Assembly (NCBI GenBank): GCA_945918795.1
Contig: CAMEIT010000008.1
Coordinates: 1-57,883, forward strand
Origin: an uncultured Clostridia bacterium
GTDB taxonomy: Bacteria > Bacillota > Clostridia > HGM11327
Direction of reading: 5' to 3'
Length of the DNA: 57,883 bases
Positions 17,401 to 24,891 of the stretch are shown in pieces. The notes below the pieces were generated by a model, which saw nothing but the letters and a program-made list of their open reading frames with translations, was not told the DNA's origin and did no database searches. The first letter of the stretch is position 1. Every line of letters begins with the position of its first letter. Position numbers and translations under genes: made by a program.

Positions 17401-19311
17401 ATTGAATGTTACAGTATATGACGATACTGTCCAATGTGCATAAAGTGTCTGATTGGCTGTTATTTTAACAGCGCTTGAAGCAGTAATTTTTGTGCCGCCG
17501 CTTGCCGCCGTATACCAACCGTCAAACGTATGTCCCGGCCAAACAGGTACCGGAAGAGTGCCGTATGTTGAATCATATGTCACCGTCTTGCTCGTCTGTG
17601 ATACGGTTGCTTTATTTCCGTTTTCGTCTGCCGCTCCGTTAGGTGCAAAGCTTACAGTATATGTTTTCGGAATCCAATGTGCATATAAAGTTATATTTGT
17701 CGAAAGGTTAGCCGTCGTGTTCGCAGTAATGAGTGTACCGCCGCTTGCCGCCGTATACCAGCCCGCAAAATCATAACCCTCTCTTGTAGGTGTAGGCAAT
17801 CCCTCATGATAAGCAAAAGGTCTTGTGTTTTCTACCTTTATTGATGTCTTAGAAACGCTTCCGCCGTTGGGATTAAGCGTTACCGTATACATCTGATTCT
17901 TTACGGTAACCTGAACAGTTGCCTTAGTTCTTATCGTTATTCCACCTGTGCCCTTATAAGAAAGCGTTACCGTAATATCTGCTGTTCCCGCAGCCTTTGC
18001 AGTAACAACACCGGAAGCATTTACCATGGCAACAGTAATGTCTGACGATGTCCATGCGAGCGTACCGGAAGTAGGTGCATATGTTGCCGTCAATGTCTGA
18101 GACTGTCCTGCAAAAATCGTGAGCGCGCCGCCTGAAATCGAAACAGACGGTGAGAGCACTGTAAAATACTTCTTATTGCTTGTTACAGAGCTTGCGGCAT
18201 TTGAAGCCTTATAATAAACATAATATTCAGTGGAATTTGAAGTAAGTGCAGAAAAAGTATAAGAATAGCTTGCGCTTGTCGATGTGTACTGACTTACAAC
18301 TTTATTTGAATTCTTTTCCACAACATAATATGTTATGCTCGTTGCATTGCTTATGCTTGCGGAGAAGCTTATCTTATCTCCGAGATAGAAGCTTGTTGCA
18401 GCGCTTCCCGCAGAGTTCTTAACAGTAATATCGCTACCTGTAACTTTTACAGCTGTGGACGGCGGATAATTTACGTATGTATAAAGACCCATGCCGCCTT
18501 TTCTGTAATTGGCAAAAGCTTCCCATGTGTAATATGCACTGGTTCTGATTCTATTATATGTTCCGTTTGCATTTGCGTCATATATGTATATACCGTCTGC
18601 TCCAACGCTGTCAACAATCATTGAATGCTGACCCGATGTACCTGAAGAAATACAAGCCTGAATTACATCACCCGGACGTGCCTGTGATAAAAGTGCCTTT
18701 ACTTCTGCCGCGCCGTATGCGTTAGGATACAAATATGTACCGCTCACAAGCTTCATATTGGCATTTGAAGCAAGCTGGTATCTTGCCGAGCCGCTGTATG
18801 CCCTTGCCATTTCGCATCCGAAAAGAGCTCTCCATACTTCATTTGCAAAGCCGAAGCATTCATACGGACCGCCGGCATATCCGGTAGACCATACATAAGT
18901 GCCGCTTGTGGTGTTCTCCTGTGAGCCCTTCCACACGCTCCCGTTGCCGTAATAAAGCTGAACAGCCTCAAGGCGTTTTTCAACTTCACCGGATGTTGCC
19001 GGTGCAGATGCCTTTCTTGTTGCATTAGAAAGATCTATGTAGCCTTTATTTCCGTTGTAAGCCGTTTTGCCCCACGAACCGTTAATGTTTATTACGTATA
19101 TATATGTATTTGCAGGAATTGTCGTAAGTGTTGTAGCTGTGCTGCTTGCGGAAGCTTTAAGCTGAACGGATGTATTTGTGACATAGCAAGCGTTCACCTG
19201 AGTCCATGTAGCAGCATTACTTTTGATAGCATTTGCCACCGGAATGACAATTACTGCCAAAAGTACTATGTATAATACAATTTTGAGTATTTTTTTATTT
19301 TTCTTTGTCAT
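14485..19311 (-). CDS. Very large cell-surface protein: SH3, Cys/His peptidase-like domain, Ig-like domain, 15 InlB-type B-repeats
   Basis: 1608 residues. Domain order: signal peptide or anchor (hydrophobic 9-28); bacterial SH3-like (about 36-95); a CHAP or NlpC/P60-like domain with PYECFGFANEVW (Cys152 the likely nucleophile) and GQHSMIVDSV (His229), followed by YDANANG as a possible third residue; a region of beta strands; a Big_2-like Ig domain (about 390-470); 15 tandem repeats of about 73 residues (474-1564) with YGxLPxPxRxGYxFxGW cores and YAHW ends (Flg_new / Listeria-Bacteroides repeats); and a C-terminal hydrophobic segment with KKKKSK. LPxTG is absent; MLVTG precedes the segment. 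Predicted to be exported and held at the surface, cutting peptidoglycan or peptide bonds and binding partners by the repeats. AGGTAAATT precedes the ATG. Confidence 0.92.
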   Translation of the reverse strand: MTKKNKKILKIVLYIVLLAVIVIPVANAIKSNAATWTQVNACYVTNTSVQLKASASSTATTLTTIPANTYIYVININGSWGKTAYNGNKGYIDLSNATRKASAPATSGEVEKRLEAVQLYYGNGSVWKGSQENTTSGTYVWSTGYAGGPYECFGFANEVWRALFGCEMARAYSGSARYQLASNANMKLVSGTYLYPNAYGAAEVKALLSQARPGDVIQACISSGTSGQHSMIVDSVGADGIYIYDANANGTYNRIRTSAYYTWEAFANYRKGGMGLYTYVNYPPSTAVKVTGSDITVKNSAGSAATSFYLGDKISFSASISNATSITYYVVEKNSNKVVSQYTSTSASYSYTFSALTSNSTEYYVYYKASNAASSVTSNKKYFTVLSPSVSISGGALTIFAGQSQTLTATYAPTSGTLAWTSSDITVAMVNASGVVTAKAAGTADITVTLSYKGTGGITIRTKATVQVTVKNQMYTVTLNPNGGSVSKTSIKVENTRPFAYHEGLPTPTREGYDFAGWYTAASGGTLITANTTANLSTNITLYAHWIPKTYTVSFAPNGAADENGNKATVSQTSKTVTYDSTYGTLPVPVWPGHTFDGWYTAASGGTKITASSAVKITANQTLYAHWTVSSYTVTFNANGGKASAASKSVTYLSTYGELPTATRVGYTFAGWFTAPSGGTMITKDSKVAITSNITLHAHWVPNTYKVSFNTNGGSMTATTKTVTYDAEYGTLPMPTRKGYSFTGWYTAAEGGNKIVASSKVAITSDITLYAHWEPGSFTVSFNANGGTSLTDSKSVVYLTTYGALPIPTKTGYTFEGWFTASVGGTQILETTPVNITEDQTLFAHWSVNAYNVSFETGSKESSFESKRVTFDSPYGELPIPVRTGYTFDGWYTLKEEGLLITEDSILKIGEDSTLYAHWVPNKYNVSFDVNGGDSEAWNIQVAFELPYGDMPLPIKRGYVFEGWYTEATGGEHITSDSIVENPFDIVLYAHWSAKKINITFDPAGGEASFESKTVVFDSAYGALPSATRIGYSFVGWRTEDGVVISSSEIVQLTDDSTIYAQWKALSFIIGFDLNGGSLEYNSALADKIVTYDDGYPDLYTPYKYGYRFIGWKTADGNHAYSGDVVKITSSQKLVADWAPLMFTVTLDAQGGELSTDSLKVEFGSDYGMIPTPVRVGYTFDGWKNSSGIIITEMSKVINAENHTLTAMWHANEYTLHFVTSGNAQLDVMFKKVTYDSRYGELPVPIKAGYKFVKWTDADGKTVMPEDVVKITSDIDLTAVWAPMSYEVTFDGKGSQLVIPPMIVTYDSAYGTLPEAQRPGYIFDGWYLDGVEITSESIVKITNDTTLEAHWIAIVYDVIFDHNGGKCDVDNMDFTCDQLYEALPEITRQGYNFIGWFDADGNMVTENMPVRPVDKQVFTAHWSPVEYNVYFNINGVIDTSMTMEVAYNSEYGTLPEINADGYKFMYWADENGNRVNAEDIYTSVSDKTLYAVINMNSFHITFYADGGEPEYSHKKVYYNDTFGKLPESVKMGYMFAGWYTEDGRQITEDSIVKFTEDTVLYAHWIKIEANTAMVLNGNDMLVTGCEVVAGVNLLILGFTSLRKKKKSK
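14620..17892 (-). repeat. Fifteen tandem InlB-type B-repeat units inside the surface protein
   Basis: Each unit begins with a strand such as YTVxFNxNGG, continues to YGxLPxPTRxGYxFxGWYTAxxGG and closes with an xLYAHW box. The first eight keep the consensus best; units 9-15 are more divergent in sequence and lose the GG in the middle. The repeat is protein-level, with the DNA only partly similar, so this is not a simple tandem DNA repeat. Confidence 0.88.
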
Positions 19312-19419
19312 AATTTACCTGCCAAATATATACAATATAATAAACAAAACGCCGTAACGGAAAAAAATCCGGATACAGTCAGTCCATATTAATAAATGTT
19401 ACAATACTACACGTAGAAT

Positions 19420-19448
19420 ATTTTATCACGTTAGTTTTCAAATGTCAA
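19420..19448 (-). promoter_or_regulatory. Sigma-A promoter of the surface-protein gene
   Basis: On the minus strand TTGACA (19448-19443), 17-base spacer, TAAAAT (19425-19420), about 108 bases before the start codon. The remaining 250-base gap to hemZ holds no gene. Confidence 0.85.
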
Positions 19449-19521
19449 CAGAAAAAGACAAAATTTTTCCGATATTCATGATTTATTTAAAAATTCGCGC
19501 AAATATTATCTAATAAATACA

Positions 19522-19551
19522 GCCCTTTCCGCGAAAACATGAGGAAAAGGC
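19522..19551 (-). terminator. Terminator after hemZ
   Basis: Stem GCCCTTTCC / GGAAAAGGC (one G-U pair on the minus-strand RNA) with a 12-base loop, followed by TGTATTTATTAG. Weak but in the right place, ten bases past the hemZ stop. Confidence 0.55.
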
Positions 19552-19560
19552 TTGTTAAAA

Positions 19561-21006
19561 TCAATCCATTATTTCCGATTTCTTTGTTATGCACGCATCG
19601 ATTCCGGCTATATAATCAGCCGCATTCTTTGGGTTTGACCTGCGCTCTATTCTCGTAGTACCTGAGTAGCATCTCTTGCTGACAGAGCCTGCCCCTGCCG
19701 CCCAGCACGTGCTTGTATCGTCCATCATTCTTATGTTGTATATGCAGATGCGGTTTTTCTTGCACCAGCCCGTGTTTTCAAGTCCGCCGAGCATATATTT
19801 CTGTCTGTACAAATAATACGGCATATATCCTCGTTGCCTGAATATATCCGCATATTTTTCCGTCAATGCCCCGAAATCGCACGTACCCGAAAAAATATTC
19901 GCACCTATCCTGTTAAGCTCTGATGCGTGCTTCAGTGCAAGCACATGAATGGTTATTCCGTCCGGGTCAAGTGCAAGGACTCTGTTGAACGTGTTTTCCA
20001 CGTCGGTCTCATTTTCACCCGTAAGTCCTATTATAAGGTCCATATTTATGTTGTCAAACCCGATAGCTCTTGCAAGCTCAAACGTCCTTATTATATCCTC
20101 TGTCGTATGCCGCCTGCCTATCAGTTCGAGCGTTTTGTCATTCATCGTCTGCGGATTTATGCTTATGCGGGTGACACCTGCGCCTTTCATCATCACCAAT
20201 TTTTCTTTATCGATAGAATCGGGTCTGCCCGCTTCCAAAGTAAATTCTTTTATGCTTCGTTTTGATGCGGCATCATTGCATATACTCAAAAGCCTTTCAA
20301 AATGCTCGTGCGAAAGAGATGAAGGTGTTCCACCGCCGACATAAAGTGATTCAAATTTTTCTCGCGCATTGTCCGTTATAAAACGCACTTCCTTTTCAAG
20401 CGCGTCCATGTATTTGTCAAGAATCGGTTCAACCTTGTCCACAAGCTCCGACGGAAAAGAACAGTAATTGCATCTTGAATTGCAAAACGGAATATGTATG
20501 TATAATGAAGCACTGTCCGCCTCAGGCGTGCATGATTGCTGAACAATAGCCGTTTCCGTGAGCAGTCTTGCCTTTTCCTTTGAAACGTCATACTCCGTCT
20601 GCAACAGCTTTTCGGTAATATCGGAAGAATTATTTGCAAGGAATCTGTTTGCAAGAGTAAGAGGTCTTACACCCGTCAGCATACCGTAAGGCAGACTTCT
20701 GCCTGTATATTCCTTAAGCGCATAATAAACGGTTTCCTTGAGCGCGCCCTTTACACGGCGTTTGTACAATATAATATCCTCGTTATCATGCATCGCCTCA
20801 ACCGTCTTTTCGCGCACTATGCTTTCTTTTGAATAATTAAGAGTGCTCGTCCATTTATTGTCGCAAAAAACACAGCTTATACAAAAAGAATATTCCTCGT
20901 TCTGCTTTTGTTTATTTATATCAACAGTTTCATTTGGGAAAAACGCTCGTATTAATTCAGCCGCTTCATTTGCAAGCGTCTCAACAGAAACATCAAGTCC
21001 TACCAT
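19561..21006 (-). CDS. hemZ: Coproporphyrinogen dehydrogenase-like radical SAM protein HemZ
   Basis: 481 residues; the long N-terminal domain (about 170 residues, KRRVKGALKETVYYALKEYTG, PYGMLTGVRP) is typical of HemZ and absent from HemW. The radical SAM motif is CNSRCNYCSF near residue 185, followed by YVGGGTPSSL, LEAGRPDSI and ISINPQTM, and the C-terminal HemZ block YYLYRQKYMLGGLENTGW. HemZ proteins are related to oxygen-independent coproporphyrinogen oxidases, but their real reaction in anaerobes is unsettled. It overlaps the MBL gene by 14 bases and is the last gene of the recJ-apt-rel-dtd-MBL-hemZ run. Confidence 0.9.
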   Translation of the reverse strand: MVGLDVSVETLANEAAELIRAFFPNETVDINKQKQNEEYSFCISCVFCDNKWTSTLNYSKESIVREKTVEAMHDNEDIILYKRRVKGALKETVYYALKEYTGRSLPYGMLTGVRPLTLANRFLANNSSDITEKLLQTEYDVSKEKARLLTETAIVQQSCTPEADSASLYIHIPFCNSRCNYCSFPSELVDKVEPILDKYMDALEKEVRFITDNAREKFESLYVGGGTPSSLSHEHFERLLSICNDAASKRSIKEFTLEAGRPDSIDKEKLVMMKGAGVTRISINPQTMNDKTLELIGRRHTTEDIIRTFELARAIGFDNINMDLIIGLTGENETDVENTFNRVLALDPDGITIHVLALKHASELNRIGANIFSGTCDFGALTEKYADIFRQRGYMPYYLYRQKYMLGGLENTGWCKKNRICIYNIRMMDDTSTCWAAGAGSVSKRCYSGTTRIERRSNPKNAADYIAGIDACITKKSEIMD

Positions 21007-21643
21007 TATTCCTCTCCAAAAGAGCCTTCACCAAATAATTCGACGCTTTTTCTTCGCCTATTGTCGTGCTTTCACCGTGACCAGCATTGACTGCTGTTTC
21101 ATCGGGAAGCAGAAACAATCTTCTTATCGATTCCGCAAGCACCTCGTCATCACCCGTCGGGAAATCCGTTCTGCCGTGGGAACCGCAAAAAAGAGTATCT
21201 CCCGAAAACAATACTCCGTCGCCGTAAAGACTCATTCCTCCGCGCGTGTGTCCGGGAGTGTATATTACCTTTAGCTTTGAATTGCCGACTATTATCTCGT
21301 CATTATTCTTTACAAGCACGTCCGCTTCAGCACAAACAGGCGAATCTGCAAAGGATAACGATAAATTCATATACGGGTCTTTTAATATGCCCGCTTCCAT
21401 TTCGTGTATGATAAGCGGCACTTTGTATTTCTTTCTTAAATCATCGGCATAAGCCGAATGGTCAAAGTGTGCATGAGTGAGTACGACTGCCTCGGGCTTC
21501 ATGCCTATTTTATCGACAGTCGATGTAATTATATCCGGTCTTGCGCCGGGGTCAATTATAATTCCGCGCATCGTTTCCGTGCAGAATACAAAATAACAGT
21601 TGACCCTCATGGCACCAACTACAACATATTCGTAATCAAGCAT
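20993..21643 (-). CDS. MBL-fold metallo-hydrolase, glyoxalase II-like
   Basis: A 216-residue metallo-beta-lactamase-fold protein. The metal site is LTHAHFDHSAYADD, with HxHxDH; later ligands are in YTPGHTRGGM, FSGDTLFCGSHGRTDFP and the final GHGEST. These fit the hydroxyacylglutathione-hydrolase-like subgroup, which are thioester hydrolases, although Clostridia rarely make glutathione, so the true substrate is unknown. The ATG at 21643 with GGAG upstream is preferred; the frame upstream lies in dtd. It overlaps dtd by 8 bases. Confidence 0.9.
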   Translation of the reverse strand: MLDYEYVVVGAMRVNCYFVFCTETMRGIIIDPGARPDIITSTVDKIGMKPEAVVLTHAHFDHSAYADDLRKKYKVPLIIHEMEAGILKDPYMNLSLSFADSPVCAEADVLVKNNDEIIVGNSKLKVIYTPGHTRGGMSLYGDGVLFSGDTLFCGSHGRTDFPTGDDEVLAESIRRLFLLPDETAVNAGHGESTTIGEEKASNYLVKALLERNNGRT

Positions 21644-22082
21644 TGTTTTTCTCCAATATAAGCGTAACAGGACCGTCGTTTTCGGCAACAATCTTCATAT
21701 CCGCTCCGAATACTCCCGTATCTGCCTTTGCGCCGTCTCGTCTCATGAGTTCAATAAAATACTCATAAAGCGGAACCGCAAAATCCGGCGGTGCCGCCTG
21801 TGTAAAGCTCGGTCGTGTGCCTTTTTGGCAGTCGCCGTAAAGAGTGAACTGCGATATTATGAGATATTCATATCCCATATCTGATGCGGACAGGTTCATT
21901 TTTCCGTTCTCATCTTCAAATATTCGCAGCTTTTTTATTTTATCCGCAAGCCACTCCGCCTGAGCCCTCGTGTCGTCGTTTTTTATTCCCAAAAAGATAA
22001 GTATTCCGTTGCCTATGCTTCCGACTGTTTTTCCGTCAACGCTTACCTCGGCGGATTTTACTCTTTGTATAACTGTTTTCAT
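21636..22082 (-). CDS. dtd: D-aminoacyl-tRNA deacylase
   Basis: Removes D-amino acids (and glycine) wrongly attached to tRNA. The 148-residue product starts MKTVIQRVKSAEVSVDGKTV and has both catalytic motifs, SQFTLYGD near residue 78 and NDGPVT near residue 136. GGAAAA precedes the ATG. It follows rel by 24 bases, the usual Firmicute order rel-dtd. Confidence 0.96.
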   Translation of the reverse strand: MKTVIQRVKSAEVSVDGKTVGSIGNGILIFLGIKNDDTRAQAEWLADKIKKLRIFEDENGKMNLSASDMGYEYLIISQFTLYGDCQKGTRPSFTQAAPPDFAVPLYEYFIELMRRDGAKADTGVFGADMKIVAENDGPVTLILEKNNA

Positions 22083-22106
22083 TCGGATTTTTCCTTTTCG
22101 GCTGAA

Positions 22107-24281
22107 TTATTTTCTGTAAACATCGCCTATTCCCGGCTTACTGCGAACCTTGTTCATAAAGCCAGCAAGCTGTTCCTTATTTTTAACGTTTACGGTAACA
22201 TGAATTATTCCCTTGTTTTTTTCTGTCGTGACAGATACAAGCTCCATATTCATATCCGAAAGCGTAAGCACAACATCGGCAGATGCCTTATTAAGATTTG
22301 CCGTATCATGCACGCATACATCAACCTTTGCCTGATATATGCCGTTGTAGCTTTTATCCCACTTCACATCGAGAGTGTGATAATCCTCGTCAATATACTT
22401 CTTGACATTCTTACAGTCCATTCTGTGAACGCTGACACCTTTGCCCTGCGTCACGTACCCTACAATATCGTCGCCCGGAACAGGCATACAGCACGGTGCC
22501 AGATGAATAAGCACGTTATCCACACCGGGGAGAATAACGCCCTTTGACATTGTGTTCTTCTTTTTATTGACGATTTCTACATATGCGTCCTGACCTATTT
22601 CAGGCTTTTTCTGCAATTCCTCTTTGAACTTTTCTATGAGCTTAAAGAGTACCTTATTTGTAGTTATGCCGCCGTACCCGATAGCCGCATACAAGTCATC
22701 CACCGTCTTATAGCCGTGCTTATTCATTACGGCGTTAAGCCATTCCTTGCGCATCAAGGCGGACAGATTATAGCCCTGTCTGACGGCGCTCTTTTCAAGC
22801 ATATCCTTGCCGCGGGCAATATTCTCTTCTCTGTTTGTCTTTTTGAAGTATTGCTTTATCTTTTCGCGAGCCTGAGTGCTTTTTATTATATTCAGCCAAT
22901 CGCGGCTCGGCTTTGCGTTCGGAGACGTTCTTATGCCGACTATATCGCCCGTCTGCAAAACATAGTTCAACGGAACAAGCTTTCCGTTTACCTGTGCGCT
23001 TACGCACGTATTTCCGACTTCGGAGTGTATGCTGTACGCAAAATCAATCGGAGTTGAGCCTTTGGGAAGATTTTTTATATCTCCCTTTGGTGTAAACACA
23101 AGAACTTCGTCAACGACAAGGTCCTGCTTTACAGCATTTATGAAGTCCTCCGCATCATGGTCCTCTGCCTGCCATTCAAGGAGCGAGCGCAGCTTTACCA
23201 TAAGCGCGTCAAATGAGCTGTCCTTCTCGCCTGTCGTGCCCTCTTTGTACTTCCAATGCGCCGCAACACCGTATTCGGCTATTCTGTGCATTTCCTCGGT
23301 ACGTATCTGCACTTCAAACGTTTCGCCGTTTTCATCGATAACGGTCGTATGCAAAGATTGATAGTTATTCGGCTTTGGGCTGTTTATATAATCCTTGAAT
23401 CTGTTGAAAATCGGTTTCCACAGCTCGTGTACCATAGCCATTACAATATAGCATTCAAGCTTTGTCTTTACTATAACTCTCAGTGCAATGAGATCGTAAA
23501 TCTGCCCGAACTCCTTATTTTGCAGATACATTTTTCTGTATATGCTGTAAAAGCTCTTGGGTCTGCCCTGAACATCCGCTTCTATTCCCGCGGATTTCAG
23601 CTTTTCCTGCAATGTATCGATGAGACTTTGTACGTATTTTTCTCTTTCAGCCCTTTTCTGCGCAACCTTTTTGGAAATATCATTGTACGCAACAGGGTCT
23701 ATATATTTAAGAGAAAGATCCTCAAGCTCCCACTTTATTTTGAACATACCGAGTCTGTGTGCAAGCGGCGCATAAATTTCGAGCGTTTCATAAGCCTTGT
23801 TCCTCTGCTTTTCACTCGTCATAAATTCGAGCGTTCTCAGATTGTCGAGTCTGTCGGCAAGCTTAATAACAATTACTCTTACGTCGTTTGCAGTCGCAAC
23901 GAGCATTTTTCGCCAATTTTCAGCCTGTCTTTCAACCTTGCTTGAGTATTCGTACTTATCGATCTTTGTGACTGCTTCAACAAGCGATGCCACCTCTGCG
24001 CCGAAATCGTTTTTCAGCTGTTCCTTTGTGTAGGGGGTGTCCTCAACTGTATCGTGAAGAAGCCCTGCCTTGATCGTTGCCGTATCCATGCCGAGTTCCG
24101 CAAGCGTACACGCCACATGGATAGGATGTATTATATACGGCGCGCCCGAAAAGCGCTTTTGATCCTTATGAAGCTCGTTTGCCTTATTATAAGCAACTTC
24201 GTACTCCCACCAGGCATTGTCGCCGTATTGCTTTTTTATCATATTGACAAGTTCTGTTTTTGCCTCTTCAACAACATCCAT
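22107..24281 (-). CDS. rel: Bifunctional (p)ppGpp synthetase/hydrolase
   Basis: Long RelA/SpoT-type protein that makes and degrades (p)ppGpp during amino-acid starvation. Residues of the hydrolase domain: SGAPYIIHPIHVACTLAE, and HDTVEDT in the HD motif. Synthetase: RPKSFYSIYRKM, then IYDLIALRVIV and YQSLHTTVIDENG with EVQIRTEEMHRIAEYGVAAHWKYKEG. A TGS domain (VLVFTPKGDIKNLPKGSTPIDFAYSIHSE) and a C-terminal ACT domain complete it: 724 residues. The ATG at 24281 is chosen for its AGGGTGG site; an earlier in-frame ATG (24344) has none. All catalytic residues for both activities appear present. Confidence 0.96.
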   Translation of the reverse strand: MDVVEEAKTELVNMIKKQYGDNAWWEYEVAYNKANELHKDQKRFSGAPYIIHPIHVACTLAELGMDTATIKAGLLHDTVEDTPYTKEQLKNDFGAEVASLVEAVTKIDKYEYSSKVERQAENWRKMLVATANDVRVIVIKLADRLDNLRTLEFMTSEKQRNKAYETLEIYAPLAHRLGMFKIKWELEDLSLKYIDPVAYNDISKKVAQKRAEREKYVQSLIDTLQEKLKSAGIEADVQGRPKSFYSIYRKMYLQNKEFGQIYDLIALRVIVKTKLECYIVMAMVHELWKPIFNRFKDYINSPKPNNYQSLHTTVIDENGETFEVQIRTEEMHRIAEYGVAAHWKYKEGTTGEKDSSFDALMVKLRSLLEWQAEDHDAEDFINAVKQDLVVDEVLVFTPKGDIKNLPKGSTPIDFAYSIHSEVGNTCVSAQVNGKLVPLNYVLQTGDIVGIRTSPNAKPSRDWLNIIKSTQAREKIKQYFKKTNREENIARGKDMLEKSAVRQGYNLSALMRKEWLNAVMNKHGYKTVDDLYAAIGYGGITTNKVLFKLIEKFKEELQKKPEIGQDAYVEIVNKKKNTMSKGVILPGVDNVLIHLAPCCMPVPGDDIVGYVTQGKGVSVHRMDCKNVKKYIDEDYHTLDVKWDKSYNGIYQAKVDVCVHDTANLNKASADVVLTLSDMNMELVSVTTEKNKGIIHVTVNVKNKEQLAGFMNKVRSKPGIGDVYRK

Positions 24282-24357
24282 TGATACCACCCTACCTTTC
24301 CGTTGAATTTTCCATGCACAAAGCCCGAAGGCTGATTTATGCACGTTTGTTATGCCA

Positions 24358-24891
24358 TTACTCTACGTCGTCGTAATTAATAAGTGTCGATACCTTATAA
24401 TCCTTAAGCAGTTCTCTTCCGTTAAGCGCGCTGAGCTCGCTTACAAACAAAAATCCGGCTACAATTCCGCCCAAGCTTTCCGTAAGCTTTGCCGCCGCCA
24501 TTGCAGTTCCGCCCGTCGCAAGCAGATCGTCTACAATGAGAACCTTCTGACCCGGCTTAATTGCATCGATATGAACCTGAACCTCATTTGCACCGTATTC
24601 AAGTCCGTACGGCTGTGTTATAGCCGGTGCAGGAAGCTTGCCCGGTTTACTTACGGGTATAATTCCCTTTTTCATGGCGTAAGCAACAGGTGCGCCTACA
24701 ATAAAGCCGCGTGCTTCAGGAGAAGCAACAAGATCAAATTCAAATTCTTTTGCCGCCTCAACAAGCTCGTTTACCATTTCCTGATAACCCTCAGGGTCCT
24801 TAAGAAGCGTCGTGATGTCCTTGAAGCTTATTCCCGGCTTCGGGAAGTCGTTAATAACTCTGATTTTTGATTTCAAATCCATAAAATTCAA
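24358..24891 (-). CDS. apt: Adenine phosphoribosyltransferase
   Basis: Salvages adenine with PRPP to AMP. The 177-residue product has IRVINDFPKPGISFKDITTLL at the start, ASPEARGFIVGAPVAY, and the PRPP-binding loop VLIVDDLLATGGTA near residue 122. Its ATG overlaps the recJ stop (ATGA), so it is translationally coupled. The family blocks are conserved, with a slightly unusual KPGKLPAPAITQPYGLEYG. Confidence 0.97.
   Translation of the reverse strand: MNFMDLKSKIRVINDFPKPGISFKDITTLLKDPEGYQEMVNELVEAAKEFEFDLVASPEARGFIVGAPVAYAMKKGIIPVSKPGKLPAPAITQPYGLEYGANEVQVHIDAIKPGQKVLIVDDLLATGGTAMAAAKLTESLGGIVAGFLFVSELSALNGRELLKDYKVSTLINYDDVE

Noticed and set aside
14620..17892. Repeat array as possible CRISPR or satellite DNA
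   Set aside because: Units code for a clear protein repeat, are about 220 bases and diverge at DNA level; there are no regular spacers.
23256..23945. Plus-strand frame of 229 codons inside rel
   Set aside because: Antisense to the catalytic part of Rel; low-complexity Cys/Phe/Tyr-rich product without motif.
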